Source: JBCCFX01 sp039029515
GTDB taxonomy: Bacteria; Planctomycetota; Phycisphaerae; Phycisphaerales; SM1A02
Direction of reading: 5' to 3'
Assembly: GCA_039029515.1 (NCBI GenBank)
Contig: JBCCFX010000080.1
Span: 1 to 15,536 of the forward strand
Length of the DNA stretch: 15,536 bases
Shown here piece after piece: positions 1 through 6,122 of this stretch (positions are counted from its first letter, which is position 1; every line of letters starts with the position of its first letter). The translations under genes and the position numbers were made by a program. Under the pieces are notes generated by a model. The model had not been told where the DNA came from. It made no database searches and was given only the letters and a program-made list of their open reading frames with translations.

Positions 1-1781
1 ATGGTGCTCAGCCGGTGCGCAATGACGAAGCTTGTTCGCCCCTGCATGAGTTGATGCAATGACGACTGAATCAGACGTTCGCTCTCAGTATCGAGGTTGC
101 TCGTCGCCTCATCGAGGATGAGGATTTTCGGATCGGCAAGGATCGCCCGCGCAATGGCAATGCGCTGACGCTGACCACCGCTGAGCTTGACACCGCGCTC
201 GCCGACAAGCGTGTCATAGCCTTCGGTGAATCCGCTGATGAAGTCATGTGCGTTGGCGAGTCGTGCGGCTTCCATGACATCATCGCGCGATGCATCATGG
301 CGACCGTACCCGATGTTCTCGGCAATGGTGCCGTCAAAGAGAAAGATGTCCTGTTCGACGACGCCAAGCAAACGACGATACTGCTCAACGTCATATCGTT
401 GCAGGTCAACACCATCGAGCGCAATCGAGCCTTCGACAGGATCGTAGAAGCGCGCTACGAGATTGCAGAACGTCGTCTTGCCGGCTCCGCTCGGGCCGAC
501 CAGAGCGACCATCTCGCCGGGCGCAATATCAACCGTGACATCCGAGAGCACAATGGACTCGGTCGCTGGATATCGAAATGCCACATCGGTCAGCGTCATC
601 CGACCTTCGACGCGCGCGGTATCGAGAAGTCGAGTGTGCTCGTCCGGCGGCATCTCGCGTTCTTCATCAAGCAGATCGAGCACGCGATCGAGCCCGGCAA
701 GTCCGTTCTGGAATTCCGTCGCGCTGGCAGCGAGCGTCGCCAATGGTTCGAGGAGCATCGCAAGGTAGCCGAGGAAGGCAATCAGCGCGCCGGTGGTGAT
801 CGTGCCCTCCATCACGCTCAGGCCGCCGTACCACAACAGGCCGGCCGTGGCGGCAGGAAGGAAGATCGCCCATGCGATGTCCACCGCGCGCATCAGCCAC
901 CATGTGTTGATTTCCTGGCGGATCATGAGGTGATTGTTTCGCGTGAAGCGTCCGGTCTCCGTGCGTTGCCGGCCAAACGCTCGAACGACGCGCATGCCGC
1001 CGAATGCTTCCGTTGCCTGACTGTCGATTTCCTGACGCGTCGCTCGAATATCACGGAAGCGCGGCCGGATTCGGCTGATCCAGGTTCGGTGGGTCAGAAA
1101 CACGATCGGGAAGAGTACGAGCGAAATGACGAGCAGTCGCCACTCGAGAACGGCGAGCACAATGAGCGTGCCGATCAGCATGACGACAGCGCGCCATGGG
1201 TTGTAGATCAGGCTGAAGATGAGGCTCGCGACGCTGCCGATGTCTTCTCGCAGAATGCTTGCGGTGCCCCCCGACTTGAGATCCTGCACCCGGTGCAACG
1301 GAAGCCGAACCGCATGTGCGAACACATCGCGTCGAACGGTCGACGACACGCGCTTCACCGCGCGGGTGGCAAGCCATCGACCCCACATCCCGATACTGAC
1401 GGAAACGAACGCCAGTGCGATCATGCCCATCGCGACGGCGGCAAGAATACCCTTCCGTGACACATCACCGAGCACACCTTCCAGCCAACCCGGTAACGGC
1501 TTGCCATCGAGGGCGTGGTCGTAGGCGAGTAGCAACCCGTACGGCTGGACGAGTTGCAGGAGGGTCGCAAACGTCACCGTGCTCAGTGCGATCCCGAGCG
1601 AGCCGCGCTGGCCGCGCAGCAGGCCGATGAATGAGCGGAAGAGCTGGGCGAAGGTTCGGGCACCTTCGCGTGCTTTCAACTCACGGTTTTCGGCGTCCTT
1701 GCGCGTGCCTTCCGTCCGCTTGGAACGAAAGTCATCACGATACGTTTCATAACGATGTCGACTGCTTCGTCGTCGATACAT
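1..1781 (-). CDS. ABC exporter half-transporter (permease-ATPase fusion), 3' end cut by window
   Basis: This is a type I ABC exporter of the MsbA/multidrug class, an inner-membrane half-transporter that works as a dimer and uses ATP to move a hydrophobic substrate or peptide outward. 593 residues are visible. An N-terminal basic region (1-45) is followed by a membrane domain (about 50-330) with the usual hydrophobic helices. The ATPase domain then shows Walker A GPSGAGKTT (residues 429-437), Q-loop VEQDIFLFDGT, signature LSGGQ (533-537) and Walker B ILILDEA. The H-loop histidine of VIAHRLST is coded at bases 15-17, so only the extreme C-terminus is missing. The start is the ATG at 1779-1781, the only start codon after the in-frame stop that ends the upstream gene; no strong ribosome-binding site is seen. 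It lies 60 bases behind a secreted Cys-rich protein gene on the same strand. The substrate cannot be read from the sequence. Confidence 0.93.
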   Translation of the reverse strand, partial: MYRRRSSRHRYETYRDDFRSKRTEGTRKDAENRELKAREGARTFAQLFRSFIGLLRGQRGSLGIALSTVTFATLLQLVQPYGLLLAYDHALDGKPLPGWLEGVLGDVSRKGILAAVAMGMIALAFVSVSIGMWGRWLATRAVKRVSSTVRRDVFAHAVRLPLHRVQDLKSGGTASILREDIGSVASLIFSLIYNPWRAVVMLIGTLIVLAVLEWRLLVISLVLFPIVFLTHRTWISRIRPRFRDIRATRQEIDSQATEAFGGMRVVRAFGRQRTETGRFTRNNHLMIRQEINTWWLMRAVDIAWAIFLPAATAGLLWYGGLSVMEGTITTGALIAFLGYLAMLLEPLATLAASATEFQNGLAGLDRVLDLLDEEREMPPDEHTRLLDTARVEGRMTLTDVAFRYPATESIVLSDVTVDIAPGEMVALVGPSGAGKTTFCNLVARFYDPVEGSIALDGVDLQRYDVEQYRRLLGVVEQDIFLFDGTIAENIGYGRHDASRDDVMEAARLANAHDFISGFTEGYDTLVGERGVKLSGGQRQRIAIARAILADPKILILDEATSNLDTESERLIQSSLHQLMQGRTSFVIAHRLST

Positions 1782-1814
1782 GGCGTCATCGTAGGCCGCC
1801 CGGTCGATCCCGTC

Positions 1815-1834
1815 GCCCGACTGATCAATCGGGC
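1815..1834. promoter_or_regulatory. 20-base near-perfect inverted repeat between the Cys-rich protein gene and the ABC exporter gene
   Basis: The sequence GCCCGACTGATCAATCGGGC reads almost the same on both strands, with a single non-matching pair (G·U wobble-compatible in RNA). It sits about 35 bases upstream of the ABC exporter start and just after the stop of the secreted protein gene. It could be an operator for a dimeric repressor or a weak processing or termination hairpin. No T-run follows on the minus strand, so a classical terminator is unlikely. Its function is inferred only. Confidence 0.35.
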
Positions 1835-1841
1835 CGCGAGG

Positions 1842-3485
1842 TTACGGGATGACACAGTCGCCGAACTGAATGATGGCATTGGTGAGATCATCCACGTTCA
1901 CCACGCCGTTGCCGATGGATCCATCTTCATTGACCGGCGTGCTGTCACAGGGGCAAACCTCGGGGAACTGCGGGCAATCGCCGAAGACGAGAATCACTTC
2001 GACCAGATCATCAATGTTCACCTCACCGTTGCCGAACGACCGATCGGCATTGATCGGGACGCAGTCAGAGGCGCAACTTGCATCGATCGTGCATGTCGCA
2101 GCACAGACCGTGAAGTCACCCTGATAGACGCCGCCACCCAACGCATTACACGCCACAGGCCCGGCAACAAGGATGCAACTCGTACTGCCATCGGGACTCG
2201 GCAAACAACACGCGCCAACTGGTCCGCAGAACATGCTTGCGGTCTCAGCGCACAGCGTGTCCCAGTTCGTGTTGCAGCAGAAGTTGTCCATCTCGCAGAC
2301 CGTTGCGCAGCAATCCGCATCGTCGCAGCCAGACGATCCGTTGCTGATAAAGCAGCTTCCTGCGATGCCAACGCCACAAGAACCTGGAATCATACAGGTC
2401 TTCATGGCGATGCCGGCACACATGGCGTCCCAGACGGTGTCACAGCAGAATGGTTCGATCGCACAGACCTGCTGACAACATGATGCGTTGAGGCAGCCGC
2501 CAGTTGCATTTTCCTCGAAGCATGCGTTCAGATTGTTCGTGCTGCAGACGCATTGCACGTTGGCGCATGGCGTGTTCTCACCCTGGTACTCACCTCCCAT
2601 AGCCATGCATCCGATCTTGGATGCGAGCGTGCATGAAAGGTCAGGCAGGCAGCATGCAGATGGTGCATCTTCACACGTGCTGACCGCAAGATTCGCACAG
2701 TCCTGATCCCACGGATCGCTGCAGCAGAATGGATCGAGATCGCACACGGCATCGCAGCACGATCCGTCATCACAGCCGGGCGTTCCGTTCGGGGCGAAGC
2801 ATGAACCGGATGCGGGGTTGCCGCAGATGCAATCCGTTTCCGTACACGCGTCACCTGTCACACCAAGCACACCACCCATGGATTGGCACGTGGACGGTAC
2901 ATCAACTTCGATGCATGTCTGATCAGCAAGGCAGCATGCCGTGCTGACGAATCCACAGGTCGTGATCGCAAGGTCAGCGCAGGTAGCATTCCATTCGTGA
3001 TCGCAACAGAACGGATCGATCAGGCAGACGGATTCGCAGCACGATCCTTCACGACACCCTGCCGAGCCGGTGTCGAAGAAGCAACTCCCGGCATCGGGGT
3101 CACCGCAGACACACAGGTTCGGTGAACAGGGCTGGCCGATCGCGGCGAGCGTGCCGCCCTGCTTCTCACAGTCATCGGCGTTCGTGACTTCAAGGCAGCT
3201 CAGATCGCTGAGACAACATGCGGTACCGGGAAGCACGCAATCTTCGATCGCGGCGTCAGCACACAACTGATCCCAACTTGTCTCGCAACAGAATGGGTCG
3301 GCGGTGCAGACCATGTCACAGCACACACTGTCCTCGCAGCCAGGAGTGCCGTTGCCTGAGAAACAATCGCCGGTGCCAGGCTCGCCGCATGGCGGCGTGT
3401 CGCCAGCGTGGACAGTCGCCGAGACGACACTCACGGCAATCATCATCACGATCGCCCACCACCCCAATTGTGTGCCCCTCAGCAT
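1842..3485 (-). CDS. Secreted cysteine-rich repeat protein with two C-terminal dockerin-like loops
   Basis: No named family function is recognised. The 547-residue product has a signal peptide (hydrophobic stretch about 8-24, likely cleavage after VHA at 27). Five modules of about 51 residues follow, each with ten cysteines in fixed spacing and the core xDPFCCxxxWDxxCA (33-83, 127-177, 221-271, 313-364, 370-420). Four ACCL modules (about 88-125, 182-219, 276-312, 424-465) alternate with them. The first three pairs repeat with an exact 94-residue period; the fourth 10-Cys module has no ACCL partner. Residues 475-547 hold two loops, FGNGEVNIDDL and IGNGVVNVDDL, each ending FGDC, resembling the calcium-binding dockerin/EF-hand loops common in planctomycete exported proteins. 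The start at 3485 is chosen over an in-frame ATG at 3698 because GAGGAGAAAGG lies just before it and the signal peptide begins there. Disulfide bonding and extracellular location are inferred. Confidence 0.88.
   Translation of the reverse strand: MLRGTQLGWWAIVMMIAVSVVSATVHAGDTPPCGEPGTGDCFSGNGTPGCEDSVCCDMVCTADPFCCETSWDQLCADAAIEDCVLPGTACCLSDLSCLEVTNADDCEKQGGTLAAIGQPCSPNLCVCGDPDAGSCFFDTGSAGCREGSCCESVCLIDPFCCDHEWNATCADLAITTCGFVSTACCLADQTCIEVDVPSTCQSMGGVLGVTGDACTETDCICGNPASGSCFAPNGTPGCDDGSCCDAVCDLDPFCCSDPWDQDCANLAVSTCEDAPSACCLPDLSCTLASKIGCMAMGGEYQGENTPCANVQCVCSTNNLNACFEENATGGCLNASCCQQVCAIEPFCCDTVWDAMCAGIAMKTCMIPGSCGVGIAGSCFISNGSSGCDDADCCATVCEMDNFCCNTNWDTLCAETASMFCGPVGACCLPSPDGSTSCILVAGPVACNALGGGVYQGDFTVCAATCTIDASCASDCVPINADRSFGNGEVNIDDLVEVILVFGDCPQFPEVCPCDSTPVNEDGSIGNGVVNVDDLTNAIIQFGDCVIP
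2091..3389 (-). repeat. In-gene tandem repeats coding alternating 10-Cys and ACCL modules
   Basis: The coding region for residues 33-465 of the secreted protein consists of five copies of a ten-cysteine module and four copies of an ACCL module. Conserved positions include C33, C41, C50, C55, C56, C60, C66, C67, C75 and C83 in copy one, with the same spacing at +94 and +188. Copies are diverged at the amino-acid level outside cysteines and a few aromatic or acidic residues, so this is an old duplication and not a recent slippage repeat. Confidence 0.8.
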
Positions 3486-3548
3486 GCCTTTCTCCTCACC
3501 CGAACCGCCGGAATACGAACGCCTATCCTGCTCGAAGAGGCCATGATA

Positions 3549-3565
3549 CCGGCCGGACAGGCCGG
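3549..3565. promoter_or_regulatory. GC-rich inverted repeat upstream of the Cys-rich protein gene
   Basis: CCGGCC (3549-3554) and GGCCGG (3560-3565) form a perfect 6-bp dyad around a five-base centre. It lies about 65 bases upstream of the secreted protein start. On the minus strand it directly precedes TATCAT, a possible -10 hexamer, though no convincing -35 is seen. It may be an operator or a leader hairpin; the evidence is only positional. Confidence 0.25.
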
Positions 3566-3626
3566 AAGTCGTTGCTAAAAGCGTGTTTTCGGGCGACTTA
3601 TGGCCATCCATCGACACAGCGCAATG

Positions 3627-3650
3627 AAAAACCCACCGTGAAGGTGGGTC
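3627..3650 (-). terminator. Rho-independent terminator of the membrane-anchored protein gene
   Basis: Read on the minus strand, a 7-bp stem ACCCACC/GGTGGGT with a five-base loop (TTCAC) is followed by a run of T (GGTGGGTTTTTC). It begins about 53 bases after the stop codon of the gene ending at 3703. It separates that transcript from the secreted Cys-rich protein gene downstream on the same strand. Confidence 0.75.
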
Positions 3651-3702
3651 GGGGGAAGGTTCTCGGAACACCGATCGGAAAGACCGGCAATCACTCATGC
3701 CA

Positions 3703-4587
3703 TCACGGTGTCCACGCGGTGAGCTTCACGTGTGCGATCTGGGCAGCGCGATTGGATGACAATTCGATCTCACCGTTGAGCGTCGTCTGCTGATACGGCT
3801 CGAGTCTCAGCATCCTCGCTTGTCGTGCGAGCACGAAGCCATCCTGATCGATGAACGTCACGTAGTAGGCCTGTTCCACACGTCGACGCGCATCGTTTCG
3901 AACAGCAACCTGATAGCCACACGTCCATGTCTCGTGTGTCTTCTCAATCACGCGTGCGGTCGAGCCGAGCATGACAAGTGCGTTCGTTGCGTGCGCCGCA
4001 TACGGCGACATGGGTCCGGTCGGCGCCTGGTAGGCAACCGTTTGCGCTGGACGTGTCTGCGTCGTCGGAACGACGGCGTTCATCTGGCCGGACGCGGTGG
4101 TCAACGCAGGATACGTCGGCTGCGTGTGCATCTGATCGTGGAACTGTGCTTGCATGGGTCGAGGGGCCACGGCGCGATTCGGCATCTGTGCCTGACCAAG
4201 CGTCGGTGCCGGCGTCGCAGTCTGTGTGGACTGACCACTGACCTGATCGAATCCCCAGACGCTGGCCTGACCGGATGGTTCCAGCCAGATACCTGCCTTG
4301 GCGGTTCGCGCATTGTCGAAGAACGTCAGCCGCACGCCGCCATCATCGCTGACGACAAAGGAGCCGCGCATCTGGCCGAGGGCATCGCGAAGGATGAACG
4401 CTCGCGCTTCCATCAGGTGTTGACGGACGGCTGCACCGCCGGCGAGCACGCCGACCACGAGCAGCGCGAGGCCGCAGACAGCCGCCTGACGCCAGCGTCG
4501 CACACGACGGCCCTGACGAGCGGTTTCGAGTTCAAGCGTCGCGAGACGACGCGTTAATTCAGTGGTGGACAGTGGCGAAGACGTCAT
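3703..4587 (-). CDS. Membrane-anchored protein of unknown function with Q/P/T-rich linker and C-terminal beta-type domain
   Basis: The family is not recognised. The 294-residue product has a short N-terminal region (1-34) with an Arg-rich end, one hydrophobic helix (about 35-54), and therefore a probable N-in, C-out topology. Residues 62-116 contain a repeat-like pattern (ILRDALGQMRGSFVV, then RLTFFDNARTAKAGIWLE) resembling beta-strand motifs of the type 'D.dGk.Ra.l.l..dG...l.l.D'. A low-complexity linker rich in Q, T, P, A and M spans about 117-200. Residues 201-294 look like an Ig/FxLYD-like beta domain (YQVAVRND..., YYVTFIDQDGFVL, RLEPYQQTTLNGEI). The start at 4587 is preferred because AGGAAGG lies nine bases upstream; the frame also has an ATG at 4698 without such a site. 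The gene is followed by a terminator and is divergent from the mazG-trpA pair. A cell-envelope role is inferred from topology only. Confidence 0.75.
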   Translation of the reverse strand: MTSSPLSTTELTRRLATLELETARQGRRVRRWRQAAVCGLALLVVGVLAGGAAVRQHLMEARAFILRDALGQMRGSFVVSDDGGVRLTFFDNARTAKAGIWLEPSGQASVWGFDQVSGQSTQTATPAPTLGQAQMPNRAVAPRPMQAQFHDQMHTQPTYPALTTASGQMNAVVPTTQTRPAQTVAYQAPTGPMSPYAAHATNALVMLGSTARVIEKTHETWTCGYQVAVRNDARRRVEQAYYVTFIDQDGFVLARQARMLRLEPYQQTTLNGEIELSSNRAAQIAHVKLTAWTP

Positions 4588-4775
4588 GGCTTCGATCCTT
4601 CCTGATGGCTCTTCGGGGATAACCACATCGGACGTGCCCGCGAGCACACGGCTCGGAGCGTGCTGATGGCTATCGGTTATCGGTGATGCCCGCTTCATCA
4701 GACCTCAGGTTTTCTTACCGGAACGTTGCTCCTGCGACTCGCGTCCGATGCCGGTACCCGACTAGGATGCCGCCC
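4588..4775. other. Divergent intergenic region between the membrane-anchored protein and mazG-like genes
   Basis: These 188 bases must carry promoters for both directions. I see a short direct repeat TATCGGT-TATCGGT (4671-4684) and a TAGGAT hexamer at 4763-4768 just before the mazG-like start, but no -35/-10 pair with good spacing. The minus-strand ribosome-binding site AGGAAGG lies at its left end. The minus frame is open back to 4698, so a longer N-terminus of that protein cannot be fully excluded. Confidence 0.4.
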
Positions 4776-5060
4776 ATGACGATCGGTGAATTTCAGTCCA
4801 TGATTCGAGACCGGTACTTTGCCACAGACTCCGCGCGCGGTGCCGCAGGCACGTTCCTCTGGTTGACCGAGGAATTCGGCGAGCTGGCCGAGGCAATCGC
4901 CCGGCGTGAGCGTGGTGATGGCGATGACCAGAACCTCGCTGAAGAGTTTGCCGATGTCCTGGCCTGGCTGGCCACCCTCGCCAACATCACCGGCATCGAC
5001 CTGACTGATGCCATTCACGGCAAGTACATCGCCGACGGCGGACCGGCAGGAACGAAATGA
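4776..5060 (+). CDS. MazG-like nucleotide pyrophosphohydrolase
   Basis: This small all-alpha protein of 94 residues belongs to the MazG-type superfamily, whose members hydrolyse nucleoside triphosphates to monophosphate and pyrophosphate with Mg2+ held by two acidic helices. The paired motifs are visible: EEFGE with E33 and E36, and EEFAD with E57 and D60, matching the ExxE...ExxD signature. The rest (RGAAGTFLWL; GIDLTDAIHGKY) fits the short single-domain MazG-like proteins; the Cys-rich tail seen in some relatives is absent. The start at 4776 is chosen over ATG 4767 and 4683 because AGGA precedes it at 4764-4767 and homologous sequence begins there. The stop overlaps the trpA start in ATGA, so the two are cotranscribed and probably translationally coupled. 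The physiological substrate is unknown; HisE, a phosphoribosyl-ATP pyrophosphatase of the same fold, is less likely by sequence. Confidence 0.85.
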   Translation: MTIGEFQSMIRDRYFATDSARGAAGTFLWLTEEFGELAEAIARRERGDGDDQNLAEEFADVLAWLATLANITGIDLTDAIHGKYIADGGPAGTK

Positions 5061-5854
5061 GCCGAATCAGCACCATCTTTCAGAGCCTGCATGCCAACGG
5101 TCGAACCGGCCTCATGCCGTTCATCACCGCAGGCTATCCGTCGCTCGATGTGACGCTGCAGACATTGCCACTGCTCGAAGCCGCGGGTGCAAGCATCGTC
5201 GAGATCGGCATCCCGTTTTCAGATCCGATCGCAGACGGACCAGTCATTGCATCGTCAATGCATGAAGCGCTGATCTCCGGCATCACTCCAGCGCGCATCT
5301 TCGAGGGCATTGCCCGCGTGCGCCATGAGACCACGCTCGGATTGCTCGGCATGGTGAGCTATTCCATCATCCGACGAATGGACGACTCGGCATTCGTGAA
5401 CGCGTGCGCAGACGCTGGTTTCGACGGTTTGATCGTGCCCGACATCGATCTTGACGACGCCGCGACCTTACGAGATCTCGCAAGCGAACGCGGCCTGAGT
5501 TTCACGTGCCTCGTCGCGCCGACATCGTCTTCAGAGCGCATTGAGAAGATCGTCCGCGCGTGTACGGGCTTTGTCTACGTGCTCGCCCGGACCGGCATCA
5601 CCGGAGAGCAGAATGACTCCCCGGAGATCGAAGGCGTCGTCGAGCGCGTACGTGCCGCGACAGATCTCCCGATCGCAGTTGGTTTCGGGGTTTCGACCGC
5701 GGACCATGTCGCCGCAGTGACCCGGCATGCCGACGCCGCGATTGTGGGCTCAGCACTCGTGCGACGTATGGGTGAGTCTGATGATCCCGTCGGTGCGGCT
5801 CGCGATTTCGTGAGCCAACTCGTGCGAGGACTCCAACCGGCTCAGACGGTCTGA
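5057..5854 (+). CDS. trpA: Tryptophan synthase alpha subunit
   Basis: TrpA cleaves indole-3-glycerol phosphate to indole and glyceraldehyde-3-phosphate, passing indole through a tunnel to TrpB in the cytosolic alpha2-beta2 complex. The 265-residue product is full length for the family. It contains MPFITAGYPS, the signature VEIGIPFSDPIADGP with catalytic Glu49 and Asp60 at the same numbers as in E. coli, the region YVLARTGITGEQ, and the phosphate-binding end VGFGVST...AIVGSALVRR. The start ATG at 5057 overlaps the stop of the mazG-like gene and has AGGAA a few bases before it. No other trp gene is in the window: trpB is not adjacent downstream, where a glutamine synthetase gene follows after a 268-base spacer. 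No leader peptide or trp attenuator is visible upstream of the pair. Confidence 0.97.
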   Translation: MSRISTIFQSLHANGRTGLMPFITAGYPSLDVTLQTLPLLEAAGASIVEIGIPFSDPIADGPVIASSMHEALISGITPARIFEGIARVRHETTLGLLGMVSYSIIRRMDDSAFVNACADAGFDGLIVPDIDLDDAATLRDLASERGLSFTCLVAPTSSSERIEKIVRACTGFVYVLARTGITGEQNDSPEIEGVVERVRAATDLPIAVGFGVSTADHVAAVTRHADAAIVGSALVRRMGESDDPVGAARDFVSQLVRGLQPAQTV

Positions 5855-6122
5855 TTGACCGCAGGACATCGGTGGAGAGGCTGCCACCTGATAGGACGCG
5901 TCTCGCGCGTTCTCACTGGCATGGCACAATACTTCGATGAACATCGTATTGGTGGTGGTCGTTGGGCCCTGAGCAGCGAATACTGCCTCTTCGAAATCTG
6001 TCCACTTCCGAGGTCGAGTCACGGTCATGGCTCGATCGGACCTTCATTGTCGTCAGGACACCACAATGGGATCGCACCGAACCTATCGATCAGGTATGTC
6101 TCGAACTGACAGGGATCTTGAT
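5855..6122. other. Intergenic region between trpA and the glutamine synthetase gene
   Basis: This 268-base stretch has no convincing gene; short frames crossing it lack coding character and ribosome-binding sites. It must hold the end of the mazG-trpA transcript and probably the glutamine synthetase promoter. I find no hairpin followed by a T-run and no good sigma-54 or sigma-70 promoter. The final part (6027-6122) is in frame with the glutamine synthetase and could encode a longer N-terminus: ATG 6066 also has an AGGA seven bases upstream. Confidence 0.45.

Noticed and set aside
246..1460. Long plus-strand open frame of 404 codons
   Set aside because: It lies antisense to the ABC exporter, which has all ATPase motifs on the minus strand. 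The plus-strand translation is rich in Arg, His and Asp with no recognisable domain, typical of an antisense shadow in GC-rich DNA.
3486..3698. 71-codon N-terminal extension of the Cys-rich secreted protein
   Set aside because: The extension runs through an intrinsic terminator and the promoter region, would bury the signal peptide, and an excellent ribosome-binding site sits before ATG 3485.
4671..4684. Tandem TATCGGT direct repeat as a regulator site
   Set aside because: Two 7-base copies without spacing or further copies could occur by chance; it is mentioned only within the intergenic entry.
5871..5888. Possible terminator hairpin after trpA (GGTGG...CCACC)
   Set aside because: Only a 5-bp stem with an eight-base loop and no T-run; too weak to support.
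5922..5936. Sigma-54-like TGGCAC element upstream of glutamine synthetase
   Set aside because: The -24 part fits, but the -12 part reads TTCG where TTGC is required (GG-N10-CG in place of GG-N10-GC), so the key GC is not in place.
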